Counted from the stretch's first letter, positions 53,431-64,000 are shown. The stretch is DNA of 64,000 nt from Dendrolimus kikuchii (GCA_019925095.2 CM034407.1:5541210-5605209), one strand, 5' to 3'. The notes: generated by a model not told the origin, from the letters alone. Made by a program: numbers and translations.

Positions 53431-53943
53431 CTACTCGTCAGTAAGCGGCAGATTGTCTATAAGTTTAAGTGGTTCACCCGTCAAGTAACTTTTTAGATAA
53501 TATAATTTTTGTACATTTTGTAGTCTATTGTCCTTGTGTATGACTGAAAGAAATAAATCCATGAAAGGTTTGAATGAATTGAGATCCTTGCCGTCGAACG
53601 TGGGAATCTCAATCGCAGGCAGCTTTATGTCGTACGCAGGCTGAAGATTTTGTGGACAGCTCCTAGTTGAAATTGCAGCATCCTCCGTCATATGAGTCTC
53701 GATCGATGACATCGCAGTCCATATTCTTTCGGTCAAATCTTCGTCCTCGTCGATATTCATGTATTCCATTTGTTCTAGAATATGCTCGTATTTTTCCTGT
53801 GTTTTTATTAAAGATTGCTTACGCACTTTTAGCTCATTTATATGTAAAGCAGTTCCTGATTGCAAGTATTTTTCAACAAGCGTAATAGTTCTTTTGCATT
53901 GAGCTCTTGCGGCTCGCAACTTCTTGCTGTCTTCGCCCTCCAT
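53431..53943 (-). pseudogene. BEL gag N-terminal part, ends at an in-frame TAG
   Basis: 170 codons. An N-terminal coiled-coil-like charged region (KKLRAARAQCKRTI) is followed by LPAIEIPTFDGKDLNSF and FMDLFLSVIH, the DUF1759 gag core. The stop TAG is followed by an open frame in the same register up to the 472-codon segment. A nonsense change in a once-continuous gag-protease ORF is likelier than a real end. Suppression of the stop cannot be excluded. Confidence 0.8.
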
Positions 53944-54053
53944 TGTTTGCGTATATATATGTATTTGGTTTGTATTATTATATTTATAAATTGTATGTAT
54001 TAGAACTGTATAAACTTGTATTAGACTGAATTACCGTGGTTTCGGCACCAATT

Positions 54054-54210
54054 TGTTGGAGAGGGAAAGAATATTTGTATTAATTAAAAAATAAAGGTTT
54101 TCTGTATATAGTGTATTATTATGAATGACTTTTCTCTAATATGACAGATAATATATTTAAATTATTCGAATTAAAACTACAATAAAATAAAACCTTTTTT
54201 GTCGTGAACA
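54054..54210 (-). repeat. BEL element 5' LTR
   Basis: 157 bases, matching the other LTR except near its TGTTGG end. Followed on the minus strand by the primer-binding site. Confidence 0.88.
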
Positions 54211-54355
54211 GTTATGACGGCATACTCTAGACCAGGGGTGGTAGCCATCTAGTCGGGCAAATGCCCTCCCACCTGGTTGTGGGTTGTTTTGTCGCCTCTT
54301 ACGACAGGCCGCCCGGCTGTAGGAAATTGTATTCTTTCTTCGTTCCTGCACGGAT
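54211..54355 (-). repeat. 300-bp A-tailed repeat, copy 11, head half
   Basis: Continues the copy at 50995-51151 after the LTR insertion: GTTATGACGGCATACTCTAG to CGTTCCTGCACGGA. Confidence 0.85.
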
Positions 54356-54434
54356 AAATAACGGATAAGTTTAAGAATTAAATATACAAATACATACATA
54401 TATACATAGTCATATATATACTCATATACAATAA

Positions 54435-54659
54435 TGTGGGACGATGGGCTGGCAAGTAAAACAACACGTTTATTTTTATTAATTTTGATACAACGTACAA
54501 TATCTTAAAATATATAAGAGCGTCTAGCGTCGTGCGTACGTCATCCATCTAAATCTTTCATTCTCTCTCTCACTCGTCATCTGTTTCACACTATGGGTTC
54601 GTTCAGAAATATCATCTTACATTCATCACATCATGCGTTCAAGACACATCATTCCCACA
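54435..54659 (-). repeat. possible solo LTR
   Basis: On the minus strand it begins TGTGGGAATG and ends CATCGTCCCACA, with a TATA-like CTTATATATTTT and AATAAAAATAAA in usual LTR order. No matching target duplication is seen (AATAA vs TATAT), so this remains tentative. Confidence 0.5.
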
Positions 54660-54852
54660 TATATTTCAAAATACATAAGTTATTATAATAAATGTATTAG
54701 CACGATTATATTGTGTTAATAAGACATAGCTATTTGTGGACAAATTATTTACTTCAAATCAGTCAATCAGAATTAGCACGTTCTTCAGCGAAGGCTGGCA
54801 ACATTGATCAAAGTCTGAATTAAAAGTTATTTATATGTTTTTGTTTAATCAG

Positions 54853-54977
54853 GGCGACCCGGAATTAGAATGTGTTCGAAAGCCAATGGAACTACCATCA
54901 TTGCCGAAGGCTCTGACCTTCGAGGAGAAGAAGTACTTGCTGGCCGTGGAGCGGGGGGACATGGGTAATGTTAGAAG
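54853..54977 (+). CDS. Trpgamma: TRP-gamma-like channel, exon A (first recognisable)
   Basis: Acceptor TTTAATCAG ends at 54852 and donor GTAGTA is at 54978. Eleven open codons precede the Met at 54886, so this is an internal exon or one with a 5' extension. Encodes [20 protein letters not shown] and the start of the ankyrin region. Ends in phase 2. Confidence 0.88.
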
Positions 54978-57900
54978 GTAGTACAAAATCGGTAGCCAAC
55001 GCCTATTCCGTATAACACGTAAAAATGATTTTTATAGGTATTATTACAATGTAAATTATCTCTTAATCTTTATGTTAATTGAGAGCGGGTCCTTCTGATA
55101 TAATATTCGTACTTAATAGAAGGTCCCAACCTCAAAACTTTTCTACATTATATCACCACGATTTTCTTTTAAATTTTCAATTTCGTGTATTGTTACCATG
55201 ATTGAACAAGCATTTAAAATTACAAAATCAGTAGATATATGCGAACGAAGTCAAAGGGAACCGCTAGTATCTTATACTAATATATAAAGCTGAAGAGTTT
55301 ATTTGTTTGCTTGAACGCGCTAATCTCAAGAACTACTGGTCTGATTTGAAAAATTCTTTCAGTGTTAGATGGCCCATTTATCGAGGAAGGCTATATATCA
55401 TCACGCTAAAACCAATAGGAGCGGAGCACCAATGAAGAATGTTTCAAAATCGGGAGTTTTTTTAACTCACTTTTTTTTAACTATTCCTCGCGGACGAAGT
55501 CGCGGGCAGAAGCTAGTATGTATATGTACTTAGTATGTAGATAATAAAGAAACAAAAGAAGATTAACTAACAGGTTGTAATATTTCAAATTGGGTCAAAC
55601 CTCTACGTTCAAAATGGTTCACCGGCCTCGAAATGTTGTAAAAACTGACTGGCTTTTTTAAATGTTTACAGGCTGAAGTTATGTTGTCATTCAATTATTT
55701 TAAAAAGCTTTTGTAAACGATTGCTACAGAAAGTAATCGCGTTGTTTATGGTTGTAAACATAATTTTTAAAGCTTTCATTCAAGGTGATAGAAGCACGAT
55801 AAAGATACCTCATTTTATCGATGTTTTTAAACAATTTTATGGCCAGCTAACAGTAACCTTTGGCCAAGTCTTATTTAATTCATGCTTCACATGCTAACGA
55901 AGCCGACAAGTAATTCTAGATCACTATGACCTGATCTGACCTGACCTTAGACAACGCAGTTCTCGTGGTGGTGTTTGTTACCAAACACACGATTTGCTTA
56001 TAAACAATCAAGATCCTATTTTGTACGATTTTAAACAGTATTATACATTTTAAAAATGTACAGCTCCAAACGCAGTGATGATTATGAATACCTCCACTAC
56101 TACCTCAACATTAGACTAGCGTTCGAGACTGTAGCTCTGTCTGAATTATTCTCGAGTATACGAGTATACGATGAGTACAATAATGTGTAATTTCGATATT
56201 GAGAATGAAAGCTATCATTAGAAAAACGCGGACGGATTACCCACAAAGCTACCACGGAAAATATAATAATAGTACATAAATATGACTTCTGTCTTCCAAG
56301 GATTCTTCAAAAAGCTCATCGTAAGAAACACATAGACGTGAACTGCGTGGATTCCCTCGGCCGTGGTGCTTTGACTCTGGCCATCGATGGGGAGAATCTC
56401 GAGATGGTTGAGCTCCTCGTCATCATGGGGGTGGAGACAAAAGACGCGCTGCTCCAAGCCATTAATGCTGAGTTCGTGGAAGCTGTCGAACTACTTTTAG
56501 AGCACGAAGAGTTGATTCATAAGGAGGGAGAACCTTACGTATGTAATTGCTATGAATTCTGTTGGTCGTTAATAATTGTGCTTAAATAACGAAATGTAAG
56601 AAAAGGATGAAAATGTTGCCATTTATTTATTTTTCAAAGAATTGAATTTCCTTTCGATTAGTGACAAGAAAATTTATTTTGTACAGATATATAAAATCAC
56701 TATAAGTCCTGTTAATTGTAATTCCTGCGTGAACTTTCGACTACAATCTTGGGCAAAGTATGCATTTATACTTCCTAAAATTGGAAACGACTAGTATAGT
56801 AGGGAGTAGATCTTGCCTAAGTTCAATCGGCTGCGTACGGAGTAACCCTGTACGTCTTGAATATACACGTAATTATATATCGTGGGAAGCAAAACGATGT
56901 TTTTATGGATTTACAGAATAAAATTTAATTAGACAGAATAATCGTTTTTTCAATTTTTTATACGAAGAGACATTGTCATTCCTAATTTAGAATCTAATGA
57001 CAACCAAAAATGTACACATAGAGAGGTGTAACATCGTCAAACAGCTTGTATAGCGTTGGTTCTGTTCAACAGTACGCAAACGACGAATGCTTATTACGGA
57101 AATGCACTTGACTGATCTCTCTCGAACGCCTGAAGCAGTGTCCTTAAGTCGTATCCCGCGTCCGCTATCATTCTGGACGTCTCGTCGTTGAGCTCAATTA
57201 ATCTGTCCAATCATAGGAGTTCAAGAGAACTGATGTGTGTTTAGACATTTCTAGAATAACCATCGTTATAACGTCAATCCGAAGCCGGAAGCGTCGTAAA
57301 GCGTCAGTTGACGCTAGACGACAATTTGAGCATCTGTGATACACCACAGCCTAAGAGATACACATTTAAGGCATTGTTTTCAGAGCTGGCAAAAGGTAGA
57401 TCCCAACACGGCAATGTTCACACCTGACATCACACCACTGATGCTGGCAGCTCATAAGAACAACTACGAAATCATCAAAATATTGCTCGACCGAGGTGCC
57501 ACGTTACCCAACCCTCACGATGTAAGGTTAGTAAGAGTGTTTATTTTTATTTCTTTATTCAGCGATCCTGTAGGCTGGAGCGAGAGTTACGAAACTATCC
57601 CTGCGAAAGCATATGCTCTTTCGCTTAATAGGGATCTTAATAATAAAAACACAAATACTGCTATTTCCCAAAATAGTCCTACACTGATTGATGATTATCC
57701 TTGGGTTTTATTAGATGAAGCGGGCAAATAGACAGACGGCATACTTTATGGAAAATAACCGTGGATTATCGAATGGATGTTTGCTATATTGGGCGCAATT
57801 ATAATGCGGGACCAGCTTTTAGGATGCGAACGGATGAGATACGACGGATGGTATGGACAGAATGACTTAAGAGGGATAACATAGTAAAAGATAGGGGAAA

Positions 57901-60900
57901 GTGGGCAATGAACTCTCACTCGCGGTATGAAATACGATTAGCTTAAGGTTAATTATTTCACGCCATTCTTGTCATCTCTTCTTTTCATATTCTTGAGACC
58001 GTGGTATCAGACAAGCTTTGAGAGTTGTGTTTTAGGTAAGGATTCTGTTGAAAATAAAAAATAGTCGTTCTTCATGTAAGTTTTAATGAACAGTTTTTTG
58101 TAAAGACAGGTAACAAAGGTTGCTATGATACTATGAAAAAATATTTAAATACAAAAGAACAAATATTACAAACCAGTATTTACAACAGATTCCAGCATGA
58201 CTTTACTACACCTTAATGCGTTTCTATACGAGGTATACAGGGATAATCACCGGTCAGCGTCACATGCTGTACTCCATCAATAAAAAAGTTTACATTTTCA
58301 GATGTGGTTGTGAAGAGTGTATCCGTGAATCATCAGAAGATTCTCTTCGCCACTCACTGGCTCGCCTTAATGAGTACAGAGCGTTGGCCTCCCCATCTCT
58401 TATCGCCTTATCATCCACCGACCCCATCTTGACTGCGTTTCAACTTTCTTGGGAGCTGAGAAACCTGGCTTTTGCTGAACAGGTAAAATCTTTTCAGCAA
58501 AAGATTTCAAATTTAAAAGTTTTATTCAAGCCAAGTTCCAGTGAAAACTCTGTTTTGAAGATCTGAATATTGATTGATTCATTCATATTGATTAAGGAAG
58601 AACTTTTGTATAAGTTATTTTTGTATTATTTCTATTGCTAAATCCTATAATCTCCAAGGAACATAAACAAGTTTTGTTTCAGGTTTGTTTTCGATATCCA
58701 CTTATAAGTTTTACGACTGAACAATGCGAACACTTTGGTAATATTGCTATCATAAAACCCAACTTCTACTCATTTTACTATTACCTACATTTTTATTGTT
58801 TTACATAGTAGTAGAGCGGTTATTACACCACTCAGTACAAAGTGCTTTTCAATTCCTTAAATCAGGATGCATATTAGAATTCCTGTGCATCGTATTATGT
58901 TATAACCAAATTAATATTTTTTATGACTTGAAACGGGTAAACAGATAGACGACCCATTTGACGGAAAGTGGTTACCACTGCGTCTAGATGTTTGCAAGAC
59001 CAGTGGCAATGCTAAAGCGTTGCCGGCTTCTTGAATGGGATAGGGAGGATGAGATAGAAGCGATGGGATAGGAGAGAAAGGAAGTGAGTTACAAGATATT
59101 TAACTTACCGTATAAAACACGTGTGCGGTTCTTGCCTATAATAAGTAACTAAAACATCGCTCCGCTTATTTTGTTGGCTACCCTCTTTCTGTGTGAGGCG
59201 ACGGCCAATACACAGCAGGGTAAGAGCAGCTATTTTGAACACTTGCTGTTAACGTTCAACGACATCGCACCGTGTGCTCATCTGTTTTTAAAATTCAAAT
59301 AATTGTAACTACTGGCCGTGTCAATAACTTTTACTAAGACCTAACCTGTATGCAAAATGATAGCTCTTAAGTGAAACCATACCAACCATGCCATGCGCTG
59401 TTCCCGAGTGCAACCTCGAGAGGGCTGATTTTAAGATTGGTGGAGCTTCTGCTTTTGTAGTGCAAGGATCTAGAATCCATAGAAATCGAACCAATATAGC
59501 CTATGAGTTAGAGCATCCCACAACATCATTAGTTCAATGCTAACTATTTTGCAACGAAATTCTGTGACAGCGCAGCATCACACCGGTCGAGCTGGCCCAG
59601 TAATATATAATCAAGATAATGATTCTAGCACGGCGAGACCACATCCAAACACTATTCCAGCATATTTGACAATATATTTATTATTAATTGAAGCTGTTGT
59701 TGTATACATTTTTAGTAAGTGCTCTTTTGCCTTTGTAAATGTCGCATCGAATGGTTTTTTAATGTAGCCATTGTTAAATATTTATGATTATTCAATTTTT
59801 GGAGTAAACGTTAAGCAAAATTTGAGACTCCCCTCTCTAGACTTATCCAAACTGTAGGGTTTTGATTGATGCCAAACAATAAGGTTCTTGTGGCAATTTT
59901 TAAACTTGTATGCCACTAAACAATTAAAATGTGTTTATTTTGAATTCGGCTTGCTTTATTTAACAATATATTTATAGGAAAGTAAATCAGACTATCTCGA
60001 ATTGCGTCGGCAAGCGCAACTCTTCGCCGTGGACCTACTGGACCAGTCTCGGAGCTCTCAGGAATTGGCCATCATTCTGAACCATGACCCTGACGAACCG
60101 GCTTTTGTTGATGGAGATCACATGAAACTCGCCAGATTGGAACTTGCTATTGATTTTAAACAGAAAAAGGTAAATATCCATTTTATATTTATATTTACAA
60201 GTATGCAAACAAGTAACGGTAAGTGGTTAGCGTCGCCCATAAACATTTGTATAAATCCGGAGAACTGATCTGTTGTCTTCTACTACGGACAGCTGATATT
60301 GAATTGTTATTAAATAAATTCGAAAGACATAAACACACTGTATATTCTTCGGCTAAATTGTTTTTAATCGTGCGTATATTTAGAATGCTATACCTCATTG
60401 CAAAACATCTATGGCTGAATTACACATCCGCCAGATCGAGGTCCGCAAAAAATTATATGGTCTAGATGTATATAAAACCAGCGGCCCAGACGAAATCCCA
60501 GCCAGAGTACTAAAAAAATGTACGCTAGCTCGTACCTGTATTGACACGACTGCTCCGCCTCCCTTTGAGTACTGGGAAAGTAAGTAAGTGCTGAGAAAAG
60601 GCAGATCCTGTCAACTATAGGCCTATCTCAGTTACATCTATTCTCTGTAAGAATATGGAGTATATACTGAGTAACAGGCTATTGGCGTGCCCAGAAGCAA
60701 AAGACATTTTGAATGATCGACAATACGGATTCTGCCGAAACCGATCGATATTGTACATCTCACACATTGGTAGTGAGGCGATCAAGAGTATGAAGCTCTT
60801 GCGCTATCTCTAGATATCTCGAAATCCTTTGACAGAGTATAGCACAACCGTGTTATAGGCAAGCTCGCAGCGGAGTTCACAAGACGGTCTTTGCGCTTGG

Positions 60901-63233
60901 ATATCAGACTTCCCGAGGAACCGATCGATACCAGTGGTCATAGATGGCCACTCCTCCGAAAGCTCTTTGTGCTAAATGTCAACGACTTCCTCGAACTCGA
61001 TATTTTTGCATACGCAGACGACAAAACCGTTGTAGAGAGATATACATTCAGCCCGAGAGCTGTCAGGCTCGAAACCCACGCCGTCAGAGTTTTCTTTACT
61101 TTTACTCTTTGTTTACAAAAAAGAGATGGTTGTTATAATTTGTTAACAGTTTGTAGCCCATCCCAACATTCAACAACTGTTAGCTGCTATCTGGTACGAA
61201 GGTGTGCCTGGGTTCCGCCGCAAGACTACCATGGAGAAGATAATGATTATTTGCCGAGTCGCTCTTTTGTTTCCTTTCTACTGCACTCTTTATATGATTA
61301 CACCGAATTGCCCTACCGGAAAACTGATGAGGAAGCCTTTTATGAAGTTCTTGATCCATGCTTCGAGTTATTTATTCTTTTTATGTAAGTATTCATAAGT
61401 CACTGTTGTTGGTAAGTTTTGAAATAGATTTTTAATTATTTTTGAGATCATTGAAATATTAACATTGTCTATCAATTTAATAATTTGGGATGCAACCTGC
61501 TTGCTTAAACATGTTGGTCGCACTCCATTTACCAAATATGGGCAGATTAGCCTGGTCTGGTGGGAAAAACGGTTGAGTCAGTCAAGCAGCGCAAATATAT
61601 CACCCTCCGTAAGAGTTGTTTAATTTTGCTGGTTGCTGTTGATATGTTTGGACTATGGGGTCCTGAAGTGATTAAACGTCTCGTGTCTTCCTCGGACAAT
61701 GGACTGGTATGGCAATCCAGCGAGGTAACGTAACCAGCCTTTTGGGCACCTCAGCCATATACGACTACTACTAAGTTTAGTTTGTTTTATTGTATTAGTT
61801 AAATAATTATTGAGAAAATCTATTGCATTTTAATAAAGTAGGTAGGTAAGTAAGAGAGAGTGATTATAAAATAGGTTTTTAAAGACAAAACATTTTTAAT
61901 AGTGATCCTGATTTTGGTATCCCAAAGAGCGGAAGTGCAAGCAATACAGCTATTTGGACCAGATTGGATGGTTAAGGAGCTGGAAAAAGAACTCCTGAAG
62001 CAACGTGGAAATGGACCAACGTATTTGGAATTGGTTGTCGTGGTTTACGTTTTAGGTAAGTAGTATGGTTGTCGTCGATATTTATTGACTACGCTGTAGT
62101 AGCTGCAGCACAATAACTGAATGTGTGTGATACACGAGGCTTATTGGGAGTGGATAGAGGGATCAGGCAGGAAGAATGAGATAGAGTGAGATAAGGGAAT
62201 GAAATTGGGGAATAGGATAGGGAAGATGGGAAAAGGGCAAGGAGAAGTGGGTCATCGGGACTCTCACTCATTGTCGAAAATACGTTAGTTCAAAGCTAAA
62301 GATTTTATGGCGCTAGTCTGTGAGAACGTGATATCACAGCGATCAAGGCGAGCGACTCTAAGAGCTGTAATCGAGATAATGATTCCAGTATGACTGTACC
62401 ATCTTAATTTAATTATCAAAGGCGACACATATTACTTATGACACAAATAGTGTATGCAATCCAAAAACTTTACAAAGAAAAAAAATACTTAGAACTACAT
62501 ACAAATCAAAACATACTTATAAATAAGAAAATAAAACTAGGAAATAAAGTTCTAGATCGGTCCTAACTCTGCGTAATGCTGGTTGACTCAATCAGCGCTG
62601 GTCTTCCGCTAAGGCCGTTACAGCGACTCACGGTTGGACAAAACAAAAAAAACAAAGAAAATATGACAAGTGCTATTGGAAAACAAAATACTAATGTAAA
62701 AAGTAATGCTACGAAGCGAATTTATAAACAAGAACGTAAAGCTTAAAAACTATAATTTAACTTTAATATATATCCAAATATTATGTTGTGTAACTTATAC
62801 CACATTATGTGTAATTTGTGCGCGTCCACTTGATTATGAAAATTGTAAAATGCGTTTTCCGAAATTGTTGAAATTTGTTTTGTACCACTATTGCATTGAA
62901 TCAGCGATGATTCATCAAGAAACAGACACATTTATTACTATATTTAAATGATAAGTAGATACTTTTGTTTTATTTAGGTTTCATATGGGAAGAAACACAA
63001 GAGATCTACATCGAAGGTATCCAATCATACCTTCGAAATATGTGGAACTTCATTGACTTCTCAAGGAACATGTTGTATGTGTTAGTAGCATTGCTCCGCT
63101 TTGCTGCTTACTTGCAACAGGCCGCTGAGATTCGTAGGGACCCCCAAACGAGGTTCATTCCTAGGGAGCAATGGGACGCATTTGATCCACAATTGATTGC
63201 TGAGGGGTTGTTTGCTGCGGCTAATATATTCAG
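54853..63233 (+). CDS. Trpgamma: TRPC-type cation channel, TRP-gamma-like (5' part; runs off the window)
   Basis: Eight exons (54853-54977, 56301-56538, 57384-57526, 58302-58482, 59978-60169, 61150-61384, 61903-62055, 62978-63233) join in frame to about 496 residues counted from the Met at 54886. TRPC channels are plasma-membrane non-selective cation channels gated downstream of phospholipase C. In order the sequence shows a leader ([20 protein letters not shown]), ankyrin repeats (about residues 30-150; [26 protein letters not shown]), the TRP_2 domain ([33 protein letters not shown]), a pre-S1 segment, and hydrophobic helices ([54 protein letters not shown]). The wording follows insect TRP-gamma rather than TRP or TRPL. 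The pore and C-terminal tail lie beyond 64000. The exon at 54853 is open upstream of its Met, so the true start may be in an earlier exon. Confidence 0.93.
54978..55269. other. TRP intron A, 5' part
   Basis: AT-rich. The last bases, GAACCGCTAG, resemble a Helitron 3' end adjoining the next element. Confidence 0.45.
55270..55516 (+). mobile_element. short non-autonomous Helitron-like element in TRP intron A
   Basis: TCTTATACTAATATATAAAG after an A and CGCGGGCAGAAGCTAG before a T, with CGCGGACGAAGTCGCG as the subterminal hairpin. 247 bases, complete ends. Confidence 0.8.
55517..56300. other. TRP intron A, 3' part
   Basis: No repeat end or exon identified before the acceptor at 56300. Confidence 0.45.
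56301..56538 (+). CDS. Trpgamma: TRP-gamma-like channel, exon B
   Basis: Acceptor TCTTCCAAG ends at 56300 and donor GTATGT is at 56539. Encodes [17 protein letters not shown] through KEGEPY, the ankyrin repeat core. Its segment [20 protein letters not shown] is characteristic of the TRP-gamma group. Confidence 0.95.
56539..57383. other. TRP intron B
   Basis: Nothing recognised apart from AT-rich sequence. Confidence 0.5.
57384..57526 (+). CDS. Trpgamma: TRP-gamma-like channel, exon C
   Basis: Acceptor TTTTCAG ends at 57383 and donor GTTAGT is at 57527. Encodes [18 protein letters not shown] through LPNPHDV, the last ankyrin repeat. Exits in phase 2. Confidence 0.95.
57527..58301. other. TRP intron C
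   Basis: Contains an eroded relative of a purine-rich dispersed repeat (57727-57960; ATAGGGGAAAGTGGGCAATG and GAACTCTCACTCGC), also seen at 62090-62290. Confidence 0.45.
58302..58482 (+). CDS. Trpgamma: TRP-gamma-like channel, exon D
   Basis: Acceptor ATTTTCAG ends at 58301 and donor GTAAAA is at 58483. Encodes the Cys-rich CGCEECIR and [20 protein letters not shown] through [10 protein letters not shown], the start of the TRP_2 domain. Confidence 0.95.
58483..59977. other. TRP intron D
   Basis: At 58935-59100, GACCCATTTGACGGAAAGTG GTTACC and a GGATAGGAGAGAAAGGAAGT tail form a diverged cousin of the 300-bp/purine-rich repeats. The rest is unassigned; the short frame at 59537-59767 has no motif. 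Confidence 0.45.
59978..60169 (+). CDS. Trpgamma: TRP-gamma-like channel, exon E
   Basis: Acceptor TTTATAG ends at 59977 and donor GTAAAT is at 60170. Encodes 64 residues, including [30 protein letters not shown] and AIDFKQKK. Phase 0 on both sides. Confidence 0.94.
60430..61095 (+). pseudogene. degenerate LINE reverse transcriptase in TRP intron E
   Basis: Across several frames and stops one can read [50 protein letters not shown] and [13 protein letters not shown], the RT order of Jockey/CR1-like LINEs including YADD. At least three frameshifts or stops and an internal gap make it inactive. It ends 55 bases before TRP exon F. Confidence 0.75.
61150..61384 (+). CDS. Trpgamma: TRP-gamma-like channel, exon F
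   Basis: Acceptor TTAACAG ends at 61149 and donor GTAAGT is at 61385. Encodes [30 protein letters not shown], a pre-S1 hydrophobic stretch ([17 protein letters not shown]) and the beginning of the next helix ([12 protein letters not shown]). Confidence 0.95.
61560..61775 (+). pseudogene. diverged 3' end of an RLE-type LINE in TRP intron F
   Basis: [26 protein letters not shown] and, after a frameshift, [15 protein letters not shown] match in order the last 60 residues of the LINE ORF at 39897-42770. A different, older family member in + orientation. Confidence 0.65.
61903..62055 (+). CDS. Trpgamma: TRP-gamma-like channel, exon G
   Basis: Acceptor TTTTAATAG ends at 61902 and donor GTAAGT is at 62056. 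Encodes [20 protein letters not shown], a charged extracellular loop, and [11 protein letters not shown], the start of a second helix. Both edges are in phase 1. Confidence 0.92.
62056..62977. other. TRP intron G
   Basis: Holds the purine-rich repeat 62090-62290 (GATAGGGAAGATGGGAAAAG) similar to 57890. The 81-codon frame 62706-62951 shows no motif. Confidence 0.45.
62978..63233 (+). CDS. Trpgamma: TRP-gamma-like channel, exon H (last in the window)
   Basis: Acceptor TATTTAG ends at 62977 and donor GTTAGT is at 63234. Encodes [40 protein letters not shown] and [16 protein letters not shown]. It exits in phase 2. The following residue would be the Ser of FSALKLVHLF in relatives, which is not found before 64000. 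Confidence 0.94.
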
Positions 63234-64000
63234 GTTAGTTAAATTATCAGCAGAAGCGTAACTTAATTATTATTTTAGATTAACAGGAAAAGGCTTAATA
63301 ATATAATTTATTTATTTGAAGACAACACAGTCCAACACATATTAATAAACCACACAATAATGTTATTAGTATTTTTTTTCTTTATGTCTATATTAGTAAT
63401 TAATGACTAGCACCGATTTAGTCCTCTTAATGAAGGACAAAATCAGTCAAATTTATTAGCTATTTCCTTCAGGATGCTGTTGCTACTACCACGCAATCTG
63501 CTTAGTAACGACGCTGTTTTTTTACGCCATAAAGCATCAAAGTCATCTATGTGTGCTTCGGCGAACATAGACGACGAACTGCAGAAACGCGGTCGCCTCA
63601 GCAGAGTACCCTGAGGGAATTATTGTATTGGACTCATAGGGCATTGTAAGCTCTTTGGGTATATTTGAACCACAGACTTGCCGAGTACATAGAGGTACAT
63701 GCGCATTAATGCATGCACATTAAAAAATAGGGCAAACGTGGCAGTCTATAATCTGTTTAGGTTTCCATAGAGGTGATAAACTTCCAGTGATTTCGTTGTT
63801 TAGCCACAGAACAAAAAACAACATTTAATTCGAAAATACTCCCTAGTTCAAAAACTACTTAACGGGTCCTTTGAAAACCAATTTTTATTGAAAATTGTTT
63901 GTTAATCTTCAGCTTTATATATTATAACTAAAGGTCCCGGGGGCGTTGTCTTGTCCTTAAAAAAATAAAAATCTAAAACCCGATTCTAGTGCCTCCTACT
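63234..64000. other. TRP intron H, to the window end
   Basis: No TRP exon is found. 63475-63605 is slightly GC-richer and reads LLLLPRNLLSNDAVFLRHKA, possibly LINE-derived. The final ~80 bases are the Helitron-associated repeat (GGCGTTGTCTTGTCC...AACCCGATTCTAGTGCC). Confidence 0.45.

Larger units (their letters stand above)
51152..54210 (-). mobile_element. BEL/Pao LTR retrotransposon, non-autonomous, with 5-bp target duplication
   Basis: LTRs at 51152-51309 and 54054-54210 begin TGTTGGAGAGGG and end GTCGTGAACA, and are nearly identical apart from the first ~45 bases. GTTAT flanks at 51147-51151 and 54211-54215. On the minus strand a primer-binding site starting TGGTGCCGAAACC follows the 5' LTR, and a purine tract GCTGGGGGGAATT precedes the 3' LTR. 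The interior encodes only gag and protease; reverse transcriptase, RNase H and integrase are absent. It therefore depends on other copies for movement. Confidence 0.9.

Noticed and set aside
63475..63605. next TRP exon
   Set aside because: Does not encode the expected FSALKLVHLF continuation and lacks a phase-compatible acceptor match.

Overview
This is a eukaryotic, AT-rich, transposon-laden stretch of an insect nuclear genome, almost certainly lepidopteran. Supporting this are two spliced protein genes whose closest recognisable relatives are insect/invertebrate proteins, introns with GT-AG borders, abundant non-LTR retrotransposon (LINE) tails of RTE and R1/Jockey style, short Helitron-like elements ending in CTAG between A and T, tRNA-derived SINEs, and many short inverted-repeat elements. 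The species cannot be named from the sequence alone.

Two host genes lie on the + strand. (1) At 2491-25982 is a complete seven-exon PP2C-family Ser/Thr phosphatase of 327 residues, resembling the nematode protein T23F11.1. All splice phases agree and all metal-site motifs are present. (2) From 54853 to beyond the window end is the 5' part of a TRPC-type cation channel best matched to insect TRP-gamma. Eight exons cover the ankyrin repeats, the TRP_2 domain and the first membrane helices. About 29 kb of mobile-element debris separates the two genes.

The introns and the intergenic space form a layered transposon record. Intron 5 of the phosphatase holds a Penelope-like element (12263-15284) with 1-kb inverted arms and a 13-bp target duplication. 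Its open reading frame has lost the reverse-transcriptase core containing catalytic motif A but keeps YVDD and GIY-YIG. A second element from the same family (19237-19760), in intron 6, consists only of the inverted non-coding arms and also has a 13-bp target duplication. At 39897-42770 (-) an intact 957-codon LINE ORF encodes a zinc finger, a reverse transcriptase and an R2-like C-terminal nuclease; related 3' ends lie at 30.8 kb and 61.6 kb. At 51152-54210 (-) a BEL/Pao LTR element with paired LTRs and the 5-bp duplication GTTAT has split a copy of a 300-bp A-tailed repeat. It retains only gag-protease, broken by one in-frame TAG. That 300-bp repeat occurs about eleven times. DNA-transposon derivatives with visible target duplications include a hAT-like element (38491-38918, 8 bp) and a pogo-like element (32882-33226, TA). 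Three complete short Helitron-like elements lie at 7591-7991, 30010-30252 and 55270-55516.

The two host genes have no evident functional link. One is an intracellular phosphatase and the other a membrane channel; they are simply neighbours on one strand. No bacterial-type operon, CRISPR array, rRNA or functional tRNA gene is visible.
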